Positions 1 through 11,400 of a stretch of 64,000 nucleotides of DNA are shown piece after piece. This stretch comes from Tetraselmis striata (Eukaryota > Chlorophyta > Chlorodendrophyceae > Chlorodendrales > Chlorodendraceae). The number at the start of each line of letters is the position of its first letter. Positions within the stretch are counted from its first letter, which is position 1. The DNA is taken from the NCBI GenBank assembly GCA_006384855.1, contig VCJN01002082.1:54068-118067 (forward strand), read 5' to 3'. The translations under genes were made by a program, and so were the position numbers. The notes under the pieces are model-generated. The model ran no database searches and was not told the origin of the DNA. It worked only from the letters and a program-made list of their open reading frames with translations.

Positions 1-954
1 AGCCTGGCGTCAGTCACGTGTGGGGAGAGAAGTGGTCAGGCCGCGGCTACTGGCCGCTGGCACTTGGTTGCTCCGATGACCGCCCTCCAGACCAGGGCCC
101 AGGGGCGCACCTCCCGTCCGCTGCTAAGGTAGCCTTGCAGCAGGAACACCACCACCGACACCTCCAGCAGCACCAGGCCGAAGCGAATCATGAGCCAGAG
201 CACATTCCACAGCGTCTGGTTTGGCTCCACCGTTTGGATGACCTCGCACAGGCACCTGCGCCCCCAGGCCAGCCAGGACAGGAAGTGGGTGGTGGTGGGG
301 GGGGGGGAGGGGTGAGAACCGCCGTGCCCGGCCAGCCTCACCACTCCCTCTCCTTCGAATCTCCCAAACTCCTCCTACCCCCCCAAACCAGTCCACATGT
401 CCACACCTGATGCAGCTCAGCGCACTGACAACCCATAGGAAGGCGTAGTAGGTGGTCAGGATGAGCGACTGCGCGCGCTGCAGCTTCCGCACGGACTGCC
501 GTAGTTTCAGACCCTGCACGGTACAAGGTGGAATTTGGCGGGGGGGGGGGGGGGGGGGGGGGGGGGGCTCAGGTGTAAAGGGATGCTAGGCCTGAGGGCC
601 TCAGCGCAAATGGGAATAGTGCGGTGGGGGAGGTAAGCTGCCAGTTCCCCTCACCAGAAAGCAGAGGAAGAGCACCACAGGTATGCCATACGCCTGCAGC
701 GCGCCCAGCGAGGAGAAGGTGCAAAATTAGTTTGCGTTGTGGGGCGACCGTCGGGCCGCGCGCCAGCACAGCCAACTGAAGAGCCGCTATCCCACCAAGC
801 GGCCCCGCGAGCCAAGGGGCGCGCTCACCACGTCGTGTATTATGATGCCGGCTTTGTCGTGCGGGCTCACGAAGTTCACGCACGCACCCCCCGCGGACCG
901 GTTCCCTTGTGTCGCGAGCCCGGCCGACAGCAGGAGCTCGGAGGACGGCACCAT
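1..954 (-). CDS. TPRA1/CAND8-like multi-pass membrane protein, 5' part (partial)
   Basis: Five exons on the minus strand agree in phase: 954-829 (ATG at 954), 693-655, 513-407, 255-111, and a fifth starting near position 3 and leaving the window. Introns are GT-AG. The visible protein has a short N-terminus, a hydrophobic segment (AYGIPVVLFLCFL), a basic linker, then the TTYYAFLWVVSALS membrane segment and a further helix containing LLEVSVVVFLLQGYLSSGRE. The pattern TYYAFLWVVS, a short loop, then LEVSVVVFLLQG and GREA matches my memory of plant CAND8 and animal TPRA1 seven-transmembrane proteins, whose role is poorly defined. A run of about 28 C (sense strand) lies in intron 2. The exon structure is seen directly; the family is a recall-based call. 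Other plant seven-helix families are possible. Confidence 0.6.
540..567. repeat. Homopolymer G tract (about 28 G) in an intron
   Basis: An uninterrupted G run on the plus strand lies between exons 2 and 3 of the membrane-protein gene. It is the first of about twenty such runs in the window. Confidence 0.9.
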
Positions 955-1170
955 CGCCCGCCGCTCTCGTTGCAGGTAGCGCAGCTAGAGACAGCCTCCG
1001 CGCACACCACTTGCTTCTCGTGGACTATGCGGCGAACAGTCCGCTTGAGACGACGTTCCCGTGACGACTTTCGCCGCTTGAAACGTTAAAGCGATATTTG
1101 CCTGCGCCTGCCCTTTCTGGCTGCTACGAGTCCCTGCTACGAGAGAGTAGATGGTGGCCCGGGGGCGCAA
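955..1170. other. 5' flank of the membrane-protein gene
   Basis: Upstream of the ATG at 954 (minus). No TATA box or other element could be assigned. It ends at a 26-G run (1171-1196). Confidence 0.4.
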
Positions 1171-1510
1171 GGGGGGGGGGGGGGGGGGGGGGGGGGTGTT
1201 GGGCGGGCAAGGCGGGGGGTGCGTAGCTCACCGACCGCCGCTCGTACTCAATGTCATACAGGATTCAAATTAACAGCAGTAGGGACATACGGGCGCAAAT
1301 GCAGGGGGACACTATGTCCGTAGGGACGATATGGGTACAAATATACTTACATGAGCGAGCAGCAGAAGGCGATACATCAGGAAATCACCAAAAAAAAGGA
1401 CAATTAGAAAGGTCCTCTACAGCGACTGCGAGTATGGGTACAAATCCGCGAGTACCGGTACCCGTACCACGGATTTGACGATTTATGAGTACGGTAGATC
1501 CGCACATGGC
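1171..1510. other. Non-coding repeat DNA left of the LINE
   Basis: G26 run, then AT-richer DNA. Positions 1348-1376 (ACATGAGCGAGCAGCAGAAG and following) resemble 33507-33532, so part of this stretch belongs to a dispersed repeat. GGTACC-rich sequence lies near 1455-1470. No gene seen. Confidence 0.5.
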
Positions 1511-4424
1511 AGCATCCGATCGGTCGTATCCTAGGTGCGATTAATCGTCGGCGCATGGCCTTTATGGCGTGCCGGGGGATAGGGGCGCCCTAGGGATGCC
1601 GCTCTAGCGTCGGCACATTATGCTGCTGCACGGCATAGGGTCCGGACACTAGAACGTAATAACCGCCGCCGCCAGAGGGAGCGGGCCGTGCTAAAAGCGG
1701 TTCAGGATTTTAATAAGGGTGGTGGGAGACGGGAGTTCTGGAAGTGGGCGCGCTCTCTCCGTAAGGGGCAGGGTTCATTCGAGGGCGCGAACGACCAGCC
1801 AGTACGCGATCCGGTATCGGGGGTACTTCATACCGAGCCGGGCGAAATCAATGCGTGCTGGGCGCGGCACTATCGGGAGCTGCTGCGTGACCCCCACCCC
1901 CTAGCACAACGGGTTGCGATATACCGTGCGGCGTGGGAACACCGCCACGGTACATCGCCACCCATTGCCCCCGCACTTAACGGGATTAATGGGCATATAA
2001 CCTGGGAGGAACTAGTCAAGGCTCTTAGGCGTTCAAAAAATAATAAGGCCCAGGGGCAGGATGGGATCACTGCAGAGGCTTTAAAATTGGCGATATACGC
2101 CCCAAATAGCCATTTTGACAGGGCATTGCTGGCCTTAATTAACGGGATATGAACTAAGAACTATATCCCCCAGCAGTGGCGTAGCTCGGCCATAGTATCG
2201 GTGCCCAAGAAAGGCGACGCGACCGTTATGGACAATTATAGGGGTATTTCGATTATGGGTGCCGCGATGAAACTCCTTATGACCATCATTTCCCAACGCT
2301 TGCAAGACGTCTGCCAAGCTAAAGGGATAATCCGCCGTTGGCAAGCGGGTTTTATGCGGAATGAGGAGGGCCCCATGCAAGTCGCCAGCTTGTTCGATGT
2401 CGCGGCTCGTCGCCAAGCGGCAGGTCTACCCACGTACGCGGAATGTATTGACTTTAGGAAGGCATATGAAACCGTACCTCATGAGCTTTTGTTCCTAAAA
2501 CTACAAGCCATATAGGAGTTACGGGTCACATGCCTACCTTCATCAAAACTTTATACAGGGATAGTATGGTACGGGTCAAGACAGGGGTGGCCCCGGGAAC
2601 ACAATCAGACCCCATATACCCATAGAGCGTGGCCTTTAACAGGGATTCCCCGCTTCCCCCATCCAATTAACATATTTATTAACGATATATTCGATGGGGC
2701 AGAACATCTAGGGTGTGATGTACCAGGGTGCACCGACACATTAGCGGCAAGGCAACCACTAAGGGTGCCAGGTCAGTTATACGCGGACGACGCTGTTGGT
2801 ATCACAGGCTCGTTCGATAACCTGCATGCCATGTTCGCCCACTTCTCGCAGTGGGCGGAGGACCATTTTATGGGGTTTGGGGTACTTAAGTGTGGGGTGA
2901 TGGCATTAGGCCGATATTCCGACGAGACCGCGTTATGCGAACAAGCTGGCCGATGGCAGCTTGGGGGGGAACGGGTACCGGTTGTAAATGAATATAGGTA
3001 CTTGGGTACGGTCATGAAGTCGGATTTAGGTATGCAACACATAGTAGACGACCGGGTTAAGAAGGGTAGACGCGCTATTGAGGCGCTCGATTCGGTATTA
3101 GTCGGTGGACGGGACATAATCCCTATTAATGTGCGTGTGTCGGTTTTTAAAACCTGTGTACTGCCGGTTTTAACTTATGGATGTGAAGTATGGGGCATGG
3201 ATAGAACTAGCGGCGCAAATAAATTACAAACCGTACTCAATCAGTGCTTGCGGTGCCTCATTGGGGTAGGTAAAAACTCCCCTGGGGTGGCCACTGCAAC
3301 GATGATGCGGGAATTGGATATTGCGCCCATAGAGGCTACGGCCGCTGCGGCACGGGCTCGGGCGTTCCTTAAAGCATCCGACTTGAATACATGTATAACC
3401 CATTTAGTAGATCAGCCAAGTCGGGCGCGCCCGAACACGTGGACGTCAGGGACTGTGCGGTGGTTAGATCGACTAGCTAGGGCGAACGTAGGGCTAGCTG
3501 AGGGGGCGCACCTTCCACTTGAGTGGAGGTCACTAGCCGCGCGCGATGCCGCTAAACCAGTAAGGCATCGGTGTGGGCGCGTTACGAATCGTCGGCATCG
3601 TTAGCACGCAATAACACCTTGGGTATATATGTCCAGGCGTCCTATGCGTCAAACCCGTTGCCACAGTACGGTGTGGGTGTCCCCGCGGGGGTTGTGGCCG
3701 GGTTGCACATTATGATACAATTACGCACCCGAGTATTTCCCACTGCCCGCCGATTGGCCCGGATTCATGCCATGCCTGAGCGGTTCCTTGAACACTGCCA
3801 TGCATGTGGCGGAGGTGAATCTGAGACTATCGAACATATGTTGGTGGAGTGCCCGCGGTGGGGGTATCACCGTCATAATTTTGGGTTGTTAGTTCCGGAG
3901 TTCAGGGATTTTATTAGTAGTCAGGTTATTGCGTCAACACCTGAGGACTTAACTGCCTTTATTTTGGGCGGGGTCCCCCCCTCCCTTCACGGCGCCCTGG
4001 ATTTTATTGGGTATGGGAAAATTTTCCAGCTATGGCGTCGGGTCCTCCCTCGCATTGCCTTTTTTGTTGCACATGTATCGCACTCCCGAAATGCTTTGCT
4101 CCGCGGGTTGGGGCTTGCCCCAACTCGCATTACGCGAATGGGCCGGCGCCCAAACGGGTAGGGCGGACCTTTCGTGGTCAGTGCCGGGTATTTTGAAGGC
4201 AGTGTTTTAGACGGTGATCCAACAGTGTTGGAAATTCCGTCACTGGCCTCCAATTAGTCTTGCAGAATGCTTCGGCAATTTGCTTGATGACTATAACGGA
4301 GCGTCGCCTACCCAGGGCTTTCCGTAACTGGATTGCTGCCTAAACGGCCGTTGTAGAGACGCTGCAAGGGTTTCACTGGTGCCAATCCTGTCCCGGGGGC
4401 GAAAAAAAAAAGCATCCGATCGGT
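1511..4424 (+). mobile_element. 5'-truncated LINE (non-LTR retrotransposon) with 14-bp target duplication
   Basis: AGCATCCGATCGGT occurs at 1511-1524 and again at 4411-4424. The inserted DNA (1525-4410) ends in a run of A at 4402-4410 and carries a decayed reverse transcriptase frame on the plus strand. Duplication plus A tail is the signature of target-primed reverse transcription. No endonuclease domain is present, so the copy is 5'-truncated. The right flank matches the 3' part of the YR element at 26.3 kb, so the LINE may have landed in or beside an old YR copy. Confidence 0.88.
1688..4161 (+). pseudogene. LINE reverse transcriptase, decayed
   Basis: Pieces of one RT polyprotein lie in order: 1688-2152 (N-terminal region with SKNNKAQGQDGITAE), 2201-2515 (VPKKGDATVMDNYRGISIM, the RT finger motif, and DFRKAYETVPHELL), 2765-3604 (YADD catalytic box at its start, then NEYRYLGTVM and TYGCEVWG of the LINE thumb/connection) and 3571-4161 (C-terminal zinc-knuckle-like HCHACGGG...HMLVECPRWGYH). 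Stops at 2150 and 2513 and at least two frame changes break it. The NYRGIS and YLG motifs are typical of non-LTR elements, not LTR RT. The clade was not determined. Confidence 0.85.
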
Positions 4425-4690
4425 TTTGATCTAACTAGTTTATGGGTTTCCTCCCTTGACCCAACCGATTGTCGGCTACAAGTGCTACTCAGTAGTACAG
4501 GAACTAGGCATCTGTCGTTGCGCCCCCTTTTTGGGTGCAGCACGAGAAGACATAATAGCAGCCATAACAGCTGAGCCTGCCAGCTTCCAGTTTTCGCTGC
4601 GTTCCATGCAACGATGTTAAAACTGTCTCACACCGCTTCCCGCGGTAACCCTTACCGTAGTTCGGATTCCGAATAAACCACGGACAATAC
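4425..4690 (+). mobile_element. Remnant of the 3' end of the YR element
   Basis: 4425-4605 is closely similar to 26286-26470, just downstream of the tyrosine-recombinase frame. Shared landmarks are GTTTCCTCCCTTGAC and GCGCCCCCTTTTTGGGTGCA. Beyond that, 4629-4660 is the inverted form of a motif at 23549-23574 upstream of the YR element gag. No coding part remains. Confidence 0.7.
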
Positions 4691-5157
4691 AAAGGCGTCA
4701 GGCACAGCCGCCGGCGGTGGAGCCATGCCATCATCCCTGCCACAGGGCCCACCCACACAACGAGCCGGCTACAAGGTCGGTCGTCGGTTTGTCCAAGAGA
4801 CTGGCAAGAGGCCCATGGAACGGGGGGGGGGGGGGGGGGGGGCACTCGTAGTTACATGGTTTGACCGCGATGGTGCTGTCTGGGGTACCGAATCGCCCGC
4901 GGACGCGGCATGAGGCAACAGCCCGCCCGCCCGTCGCCCGCAACACGCGAGTAACTAAGGCACCAACTATTGTTGTCGACGGCCTCGACCCGCTAAGGCA
5001 AGGACGAGGCCTCGAACGCGGCGCGCGCTGGGCGCTTCGTCAGCACTGCGCGTGGGCCACGGCGCTACGCTGCCCTCCCGCACCCCGGGCGCGATGGCGC
5101 GGTCGCCTCGTTGGAGTCGCACCTGGCGGCCGCCCAATCAACAACATAGGATCCATA
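4691..5157. other. Unassigned DNA with a G tract
   Basis: Includes a G20 run near 4821-4842 and GC-rich sequence. Short open frames on both strands look accidental. Nothing recognised. Confidence 0.4.
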
Positions 5158-6000
5158 GCTCGCACGCTGGAGCGTGGAGGAACAGCTGGCTGAGCTGCAG
5201 GCTGAGGTGATGCAGCTCTGTGAGGGCGAGGCGGTGCAGCGCGCCGAGCAGCCCGCCCGGGCGGTAAAAAGGACAAGGAGCTAGCCCGCATGCGCGTCTC
5301 ACAATTTTGTAAAGGGCATCGTGGACAAGGCATACAGTCACGTGCCCGTGCTGCAAGAAGATGATCCGCGATGCCCCCCCAAAGAAGATCAAGAACGAAC
5401 TGAGTGAATTTGTAAGGCTGCGTGCTGCGGAGATGTGCGTTATCTTGAATTGTTTTGCAGCGTTTGCATGTGTATTAATATGTTTCATGCTGATTGGTAA
5501 TACTATGTTGCTGATTTTTTATAATTATATGCACATTGCAGGTACCTCAAGCCCCCACTGCTACACATCTAAGCCAAGCATAACGTACATTATCTCCTGC
5601 ACATCAACCTCGGCATCACGGCGGGCATGCCTTACCCAACGGTAAGCGCCTCCGGTGATGTGAAGGTGCATACCGCCTTGGAAATTTGCAAGCAGCTGTG
5701 GGAGCTGCTGCTGGAGCCCGTGGACCCAACTCGCGCACCTGGCACCGCCCAGCTGCCACCTCTGCACTTGCAAAAGGCTCGCGCACAACAGGTCAAGCAG
5801 GTGGCAGAGAAATTCGTGTATGCATTTGTCAATGATGCAGATGAGAATGATGTTGCCACCGTGTACTGCCACATTCTGCAATGCCATATCCATGATTACA
5901 TAAGCTAGTATGGCGACCCGCTGAACTGTGATTGTCACGGGTCTGAGCACGCTCACTTGGTCACAAAGACTGCCTACCGGAGGGGCGCGGCTGGGCACCC
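5158..6000 (+). pseudogene. Transposase-like gene fragment (C-terminal region), broken
   Basis: Probable exons: one ending at a GTAAGG donor near 5412 with a CPCCKKMIRDAPPKK zinc-ribbon-like piece, then an exon after the CAG at about 5541 reading KHNVHYLLHINLGITAG and on to YCHILQCHIHDYIS. A TAG follows, and the same frame then resumes as YGDPLNCDCHGSEHAHLVTK. An HIxxYIxxYGxPLNxDxxxSExxH pattern followed by a basic stretch recalls the C-terminal part of large Plavaka/KDZ/CACTA-type transposases. At least two in-frame stops (about 5572 and 5906) make it a pseudogene. Family assignment rests on motif memory. Confidence 0.35.
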
Positions 6001-6724
6001 AGAGTTCAGGGTAGGGGGAGGTCCTTGGCCACATGACAATGCATGAAAGCCACCAACATGCGCAGCCCACACCAGAGCGACCGAAGCGTGGCCCACATGG
6101 CAAGAAGCGCGCTACGCCAGTAGAGCGCCCCCCCCCCCCCCCCCCCTCGCGCCCCCCTCCCCCCCGCCCCCCTCCCCCGGGCACCAAGCGGGCAAAGCCC
6201 ACGGGAGCCGCAGCACCGCAGCCCTTCCCCCCCCCCATAGAAATATTTAATAGCGTTTTCATGACAATTGCGATGCAAAGTTTGAGATATGTAGTGAAAA
6301 GATTACAGCGCGCGGCTAGCGCCTGGCTGCCGCCTTCCTGTCAGCGAGCATCTTCTTTCCCTACCGCACTCTCTTGCCCTGCTCTCTCTCAAGGCGGGTC
6401 TGGGCATCTTTAAGCATGCCGGCAACCCTAAGCTTGCAGGGGGACTCCGTGTTGCTAATACCGCCTTACTTGCCTACCGGCCTATCGGCGCGCCGGGGCT
6501 TCCGACCGTATGGCTGCCTTGGGGTGGGAGAGCGCGGGTGGCTGCCGGCGTCATGCTTGCACGGCCGGCAGAGCGTGCCGGCCGGTATCCTGAAGGGCGG
6601 GCCGGGGGAGGCAACAGAAAAGTTAGAATGGCATGTAGCGAGTACGACTGGCATTTCTAGTTAATCGTAATTATCAACCACCCAACCCCACCGCCATCGC
6701 ACAGGCACGTTGCGGCGCTCACTT
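6001..6724. other. Low-complexity DNA before the CACTA-like element
   Basis: C-rich stretch at 6127-6180, then GC-rich DNA with no convincing gene. The last three bases before 6725 (CTT) are the target duplication of copy A. Confidence 0.5.
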
Positions 6725-6767
6725 CACTGTGAGATTCAGATGTGACATACAGGTGACGAAGCACTAC

Positions 6768-6828
6768 TGCCGTCGCATGCTCGCATTCCCGCGTGGGGCG
6801 CTGTCACCAGCTCAATGGGCGGCCCATC
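6768..6828 (+). repeat. Left 61-bp terminal inverted repeat of the gypsy-type element
   Basis: Exact inverse of 13754-13814 by eye. It includes the first ATG (6815) of the first reading frame. Confidence 0.9.
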
Positions 6829-8479
6829 ACCATCGATGGAGATGGCGCAGCAGATGCACAGCCGTACAGAGCTGACGGCGAAGCTTACCAGCGCAGCTCA
6901 GAGCGTCACGGTGCCTGTGTCACTGGCCAACGGCGGTGGACAGCCGCGCATGCCACTGATGGAGATCGCCAAGCGGCTGGTCAAGCACGAGCCCGTGGAG
7001 GATGGCTGGGAGAAGCATGCTGTCATGCGTGCTCTGGAGAGCAAGCGAGTCTCCATCAGCCTGATGGAGGCTTACCAGCTCGAGCGCAGCGGCGGCGGGA
7101 TGATGGAGAGCGTCATGGCAACAGCATGGGGCGGCGGTGCCCTGAGTACCGAGCCGATCAGCAGCCACGCTCACTTAGCCAGGACCTCGAGCGGGGAGCG
7201 CGCCTTCGAGGCAGCGCTGATGATGGTGGAGGAGGTCGCTGACCAACAAAGCGGCGGCAAGTCTACCGCGGAGGAGAAGACCGCTGGCGGAGAGGCTGAG
7301 ACTGAACGGTCTTTTGCCATTTACCGGCCAGGTCAACTCGCGAGACAACGCGAGGAGGAGGAAGATCGCAAGCGTGCAAATGCGCAGCGCAATGCCAGCA
7401 CGGCGGTTGAGGAGGCATCAGTATGTCGCCGCAGCGGCAAGTGGGAACCCGCCACTGACTATCGACGCAGTGCCACTGAGGCAGACATCAGGGAGCAAGC
7501 ACTACGGCTGCCCAAAGGGTCTGAGACCCGACGCTGCCTGGAGCAGCAGGCGGAAGTCGCCCACAAGGGCATTTTTGCCCTTCAGCCCACGGGGGCTGAG
7601 GCGAAGGAGCAGCCGGAGACGGCTCGGCTTGACACCATCACGTGCGAGTTGCACGCCAACAATACCCTGCTGCAGTGCGAGACCATTTCCGACGGCGGGA
7701 GCAGCCACACCCGCATGAACGCGTCAGCGATGGAACCAAGCGCGGCGGAGGCCGTGGTGAAGGGCGCTGGCGGGTGGGTGGACGTCGACATGGTGGTGGT
7801 GCTCGCCAATGGCAAGCGCTCATGCGAGCAACAACGACGATTGCGGGATGGCGTGGTCTTCACGCTTCGGGACCCCGTCACCTCAATAATGGCAGCTCAT
7901 CACGCACCGCGCGTGTACGAGAATGGAGGCGAGGCACCGGGCTTGCTGCTCGGTGGACCCACCATCACAGCCCTCGGGCTGCGACCGGACCCGGCGACCA
8001 GGATCTGCACTTTCCGCGCACCCAACCGACCGGCCGGCAGAGTGCCACTGCTCAGTCAAACGGCGTGGGAGCGGCGGGTACGCGAGCACCAACCTGTGGT
8101 GCGCGTGGAGAGAGCGAGCTACTGCCATGGGGTGGAGCTTGGCGATGATGAGATGGGGGAGGAGAGTGGGGGGGGCAGTGACGTGTCTCACAGCCACGCC
8201 GCCCACGAACCCTCACGGCGTGACGTGCAAGAGTCCAAGACCTGCGAGCCGGCAGACCTACCGCCTTTGCGGGAGGTGCAGAGCCTGCAGCGTCACGGGC
8301 TGGCGAGGCTGAGCACCCGCGAAGAGGGCATCAGCCTGTACGAGCCATGTGGCGGAGGCTACGTTGCCGTGTTGAATGCCATGCTGGCCAACGGTCAGAA
8401 GGTGGCCAGATACCGGCATTCGGACATCGACCCGGCAGCCCGCAAGGCCGCTGGGCAGCGTGTTCAAGGAGCTCAGTAG
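6815..8479 (+). CDS. Retroelement ORF1: gag-like, protease-like, start of C5-methyltransferase
   Basis: 554 codons. The first ATG lies in the terminal repeat; ATGs at 6836 and 6842 are alternatives. Residues 1-250 are polar, rich in E/R/A and gag-like, without a CCHC knuckle. Residues about 270-392 look like a retropepsin: ISDGGSSHTRMN could be the active-site loop (Asp present, the usual D-[ST]-G altered to DGG), and LLLGGPTITALGLRPD resembles the C-terminal ILG-like strand. Residues about 507-550 carry EPCGGGYVAVLNAML and SDIDPAARKAA, matching the SAM-binding motif I and following acidic strand of C5-cytosine methyltransferases. The frame stops at 8479 while the same domain continues in the next frame, so a fusion by +1 shift is likely. 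Confidence 0.75.
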   Translation: MGGPSPSMEMAQQMHSRTELTAKLTSAAQSVTVPVSLANGGGQPRMPLMEIAKRLVKHEPVEDGWEKHAVMRALESKRVSISLMEAYQLERSGGGMMESVMATAWGGGALSTEPISSHAHLARTSSGERAFEAALMMVEEVADQQSGGKSTAEEKTAGGEAETERSFAIYRPGQLARQREEEEDRKRANAQRNASTAVEEASVCRRSGKWEPATDYRRSATEADIREQALRLPKGSETRRCLEQQAEVAHKGIFALQPTGAEAKEQPETARLDTITCELHANNTLLQCETISDGGSSHTRMNASAMEPSAAEAVVKGAGGWVDVDMVVVLANGKRSCEQQRRLRDGVVFTLRDPVTSIMAAHHAPRVYENGGEAPGLLLGGPTITALGLRPDPATRICTFRAPNRPAGRVPLLSQTAWERRVREHQPVVRVERASYCHGVELGDDEMGEESGGGSDVSHSHAAHEPSRRDVQESKTCEPADLPPLREVQSLQRHGLARLSTREEGISLYEPCGGGYVAVLNAMLANGQKVARYRHSDIDPAARKAAGQRVQGAQ

Positions 8480-11400
8480 GAGATATCCGGATCTACTACC
8501 AGCTAGCGCGATCAAGGGGTGGGACTCGTTTCCACAGGACATCACGGCGATCACAGCGGAGGACGTGAGGCGCCTGCCATACATAGACATAGTGGGGTGT
8601 GGATGGCCTTGCCCAGGCATGAGCAGAGCCAATCGCAACGCGCTGGGATTGCGCGACCGGAGGTCACGTTTGCTCTTTCACGTGGCCGCGTTCATCGAGA
8701 AGCTCGAGGAGAAGCAGCCCACCGGCGTGGGGTGGCTGCTGGAGAACGTGGATACGAGCGGAGACGAGAGACTGTACATCAAAGAGTCTGAGAAATACAT
8801 CACGAAGATCATCGGGAGAGCGCTCGTGATTGATGAGGCGGGCTGTGGAGCGAATCATCACCGAGTGCGACGATTCTGGACGAACATGGGGGACGTGGAG
8901 AGACTGAAGTTGGCGTGGGAGAGGCGGGCGGACATGCAGCCACGACTGCTGCGAGAGGTGCTGCCACCGCACCTACGGCCGCATGTCAATCTGCCGACGC
9001 CACCCAACGGAGTTCGCGTCAACAAACCGGGGCAGCCACGCGCGTTGCCAACGATCTTGGCGCGATCGGACTCAGATGCCTACTCCGGCGAGGGGGCCGG
9101 CATGTTGTTCAACATCAACACGGGCGAGTGGGAACGGCCCACTGTCCACCTGAAGGAGGAGCTTTTCGGTTACGAGCCGAACGTAATTCACGGCATATCG
9201 CTGCCGGACCATGAGCGCCTCATAGGCAATGCCATGGGTCTGCACAGCGTAGCGTGGATCGTCGGGCAGCTCTTCGTGGAGCAGCAGCGACTGAGGGACT
9301 TGGAGGAGCTGGAGCGCGCAGCTCGGGCTGCCCAGGCAGCTCAGCGCGCGGAACGAGAGAGACGAGAGCAACGCAGGATGCAGAGATCCTGCGGGAGAGC
9401 ATGGCAGCAGCTGTGTCAACAGGCGCTATGCTGCTGGCTGCTGCTCATTTGGTTGGGCGGCACGTCAATGCACTTCGGCGAGGCGAGTCGTCTCGGCAAC
9501 ACCACGGTGTTAGCCATGTTCGTGGCAGTGATGGTGCGCGCGAGCGCGCGCTACCGCCGCGAGGTGACGGCGACAAGCAGGGCGGGGCGCCGAGCTTTCG
9601 GCGCCAACGCCGTGTCGGACGGCGGCGGGACTGCGGAACGGAGTAGCGCTGCTGCGTGGGCCAATCGTGGCTACACGCAGGCAAGTATGAATGATCACGT
9701 GGAGGATGTTCGCAGCCTGAAGGATCCTGAGAAACACTGGCGGTGCGGGCGCGAGTGCGAGGCTTCACAGCAACAACAGCTAGTGGAGCTCTGCGACAGC
9801 TTTTGGGATGACGTGTGGGTGTGGTCCGTCAGCGACCTACCGGCCGTCAACCACTGGGAGTTCAGGATACCGACGACCAACACGCAGCCCATCAAGCGAC
9901 CCAAGTACCGATTGAGCAAGACTGAGTGGGACTTCGTGGACAGCTGGTGCAAGGAGCTGTTGGCAGCTGGGGCGATTCGCGAGAGCCAATCTCCCTACAG
10001 CATCCCAGTAGTGTGTCCACCGAAGAAGGACGACGACGGCAACTGGACCGGGATCCGGGTGTGTTTGGACGCTCGCCCGTTGAACAGTGTCACTGAGTCG
10101 TGGGCGTATTGTATGCCCAAGACAGACGAGCTACTCAGCAAGGTCGCAGGCGCGCGCATGTACAGCGGGTTTGACGCCAAGTCGGCGTTTCATCAGCTGC
10201 CCATCGCAGAGGAGGACCGACACAAGACTGCCTTTTGGGGCAGCGACCGGCAGTATGAGTGGTGCCGGATGGCGATGGGCTTCAAGAACGCCAGCCAAGC
10301 ATGGCAGCGTGTCATGGATGAGGCCCTTGGCGATCTGCCGTTCGTGGCGGTTTACGCCGATGACATCTGTGTCTTTTCAGGCGCAGCCGAGATGAGCGAC
10401 GCTGAGGTGTTTCAGCAGCACCTTCAGCATTTGGAGACGGTGTTTCAGAGGCTCGCAACGGCGGGCATCAGACTGGCGCCCGGCAAGGGGCGCATGGCCG
10501 TGAGGCAGATTGCTTTCTTGGGCCATTGGGTCGACGGCGAAGGCGTATTCCCGCAGCACTCCAAGGTGGAGGCTGTGGTGAAGATGCCGCCGCCGACTGA
10601 CGTTGCGGGGCTTCGGCGCTTCCTCGGCATGGTGGGCTACTACGGTAAGTTCATCGAGCAAGTTGCAGTCAAGCGCAAGCCGCTGACCAAGCTCACTGGC
10701 AAGGTGCCGTGGGAGTGGGGATCGGAGCAGCAACGAGCCTTCGAGCAGCTCAAGGCAGACCTGGTTTCAGCTCCCGTGCTGAGAAATCCGGATTGGAGCC
10801 GCCCTTTCATCCTGCACACCGATTTCAGCGGAGCTGGATTGGGCGCGGTGTTGGCGCAGGAGGACGACGAAGGACAGGAGTACGTGGTGGAGTTTGCGAG
10901 CCGCACCTGCCAAGGCGCGGAGCCCAACTATGCCAGCTATGAGGGTGAGTGTCTTGCCATGTTGTATGGCATGGACAAGTTCAGATACTATCTGTTTGGC
11001 AGGCAGTTTGTGGTGGTGACAGATCATCGGCCTTTGGAATGGCTGATGAACACCGCTCAGCTTCGTGGGAAGTTGGCGCGGTGGGCGATGAGGCTCAGCG
11101 AGTACGACTTCGTGGTACGCTATCGGAAGGGCGTTCACCACGTCAACGCAGATTGTCTGAGTCGGGGGCCCGTGGAGGGCGACCCAACGGAGCTGGATGG
11201 GCGCGGTGAGTTTTCACCGGAGGGCACCGTGCGACATGCGGCAGCCTTTTGGTGCGCAACGGCTCAGAGCAGCCGGCAGCCGGAGCTGTCAGCATGGGCG
11301 CGACGCCGCGTGCTGGACACCGCCCATGAGGGCACGGCCAACGGCGACTTGGTGGCGGTTACCGGCGAGCTGACGGCGGGACCGCGGAGAGGCGATCCGT

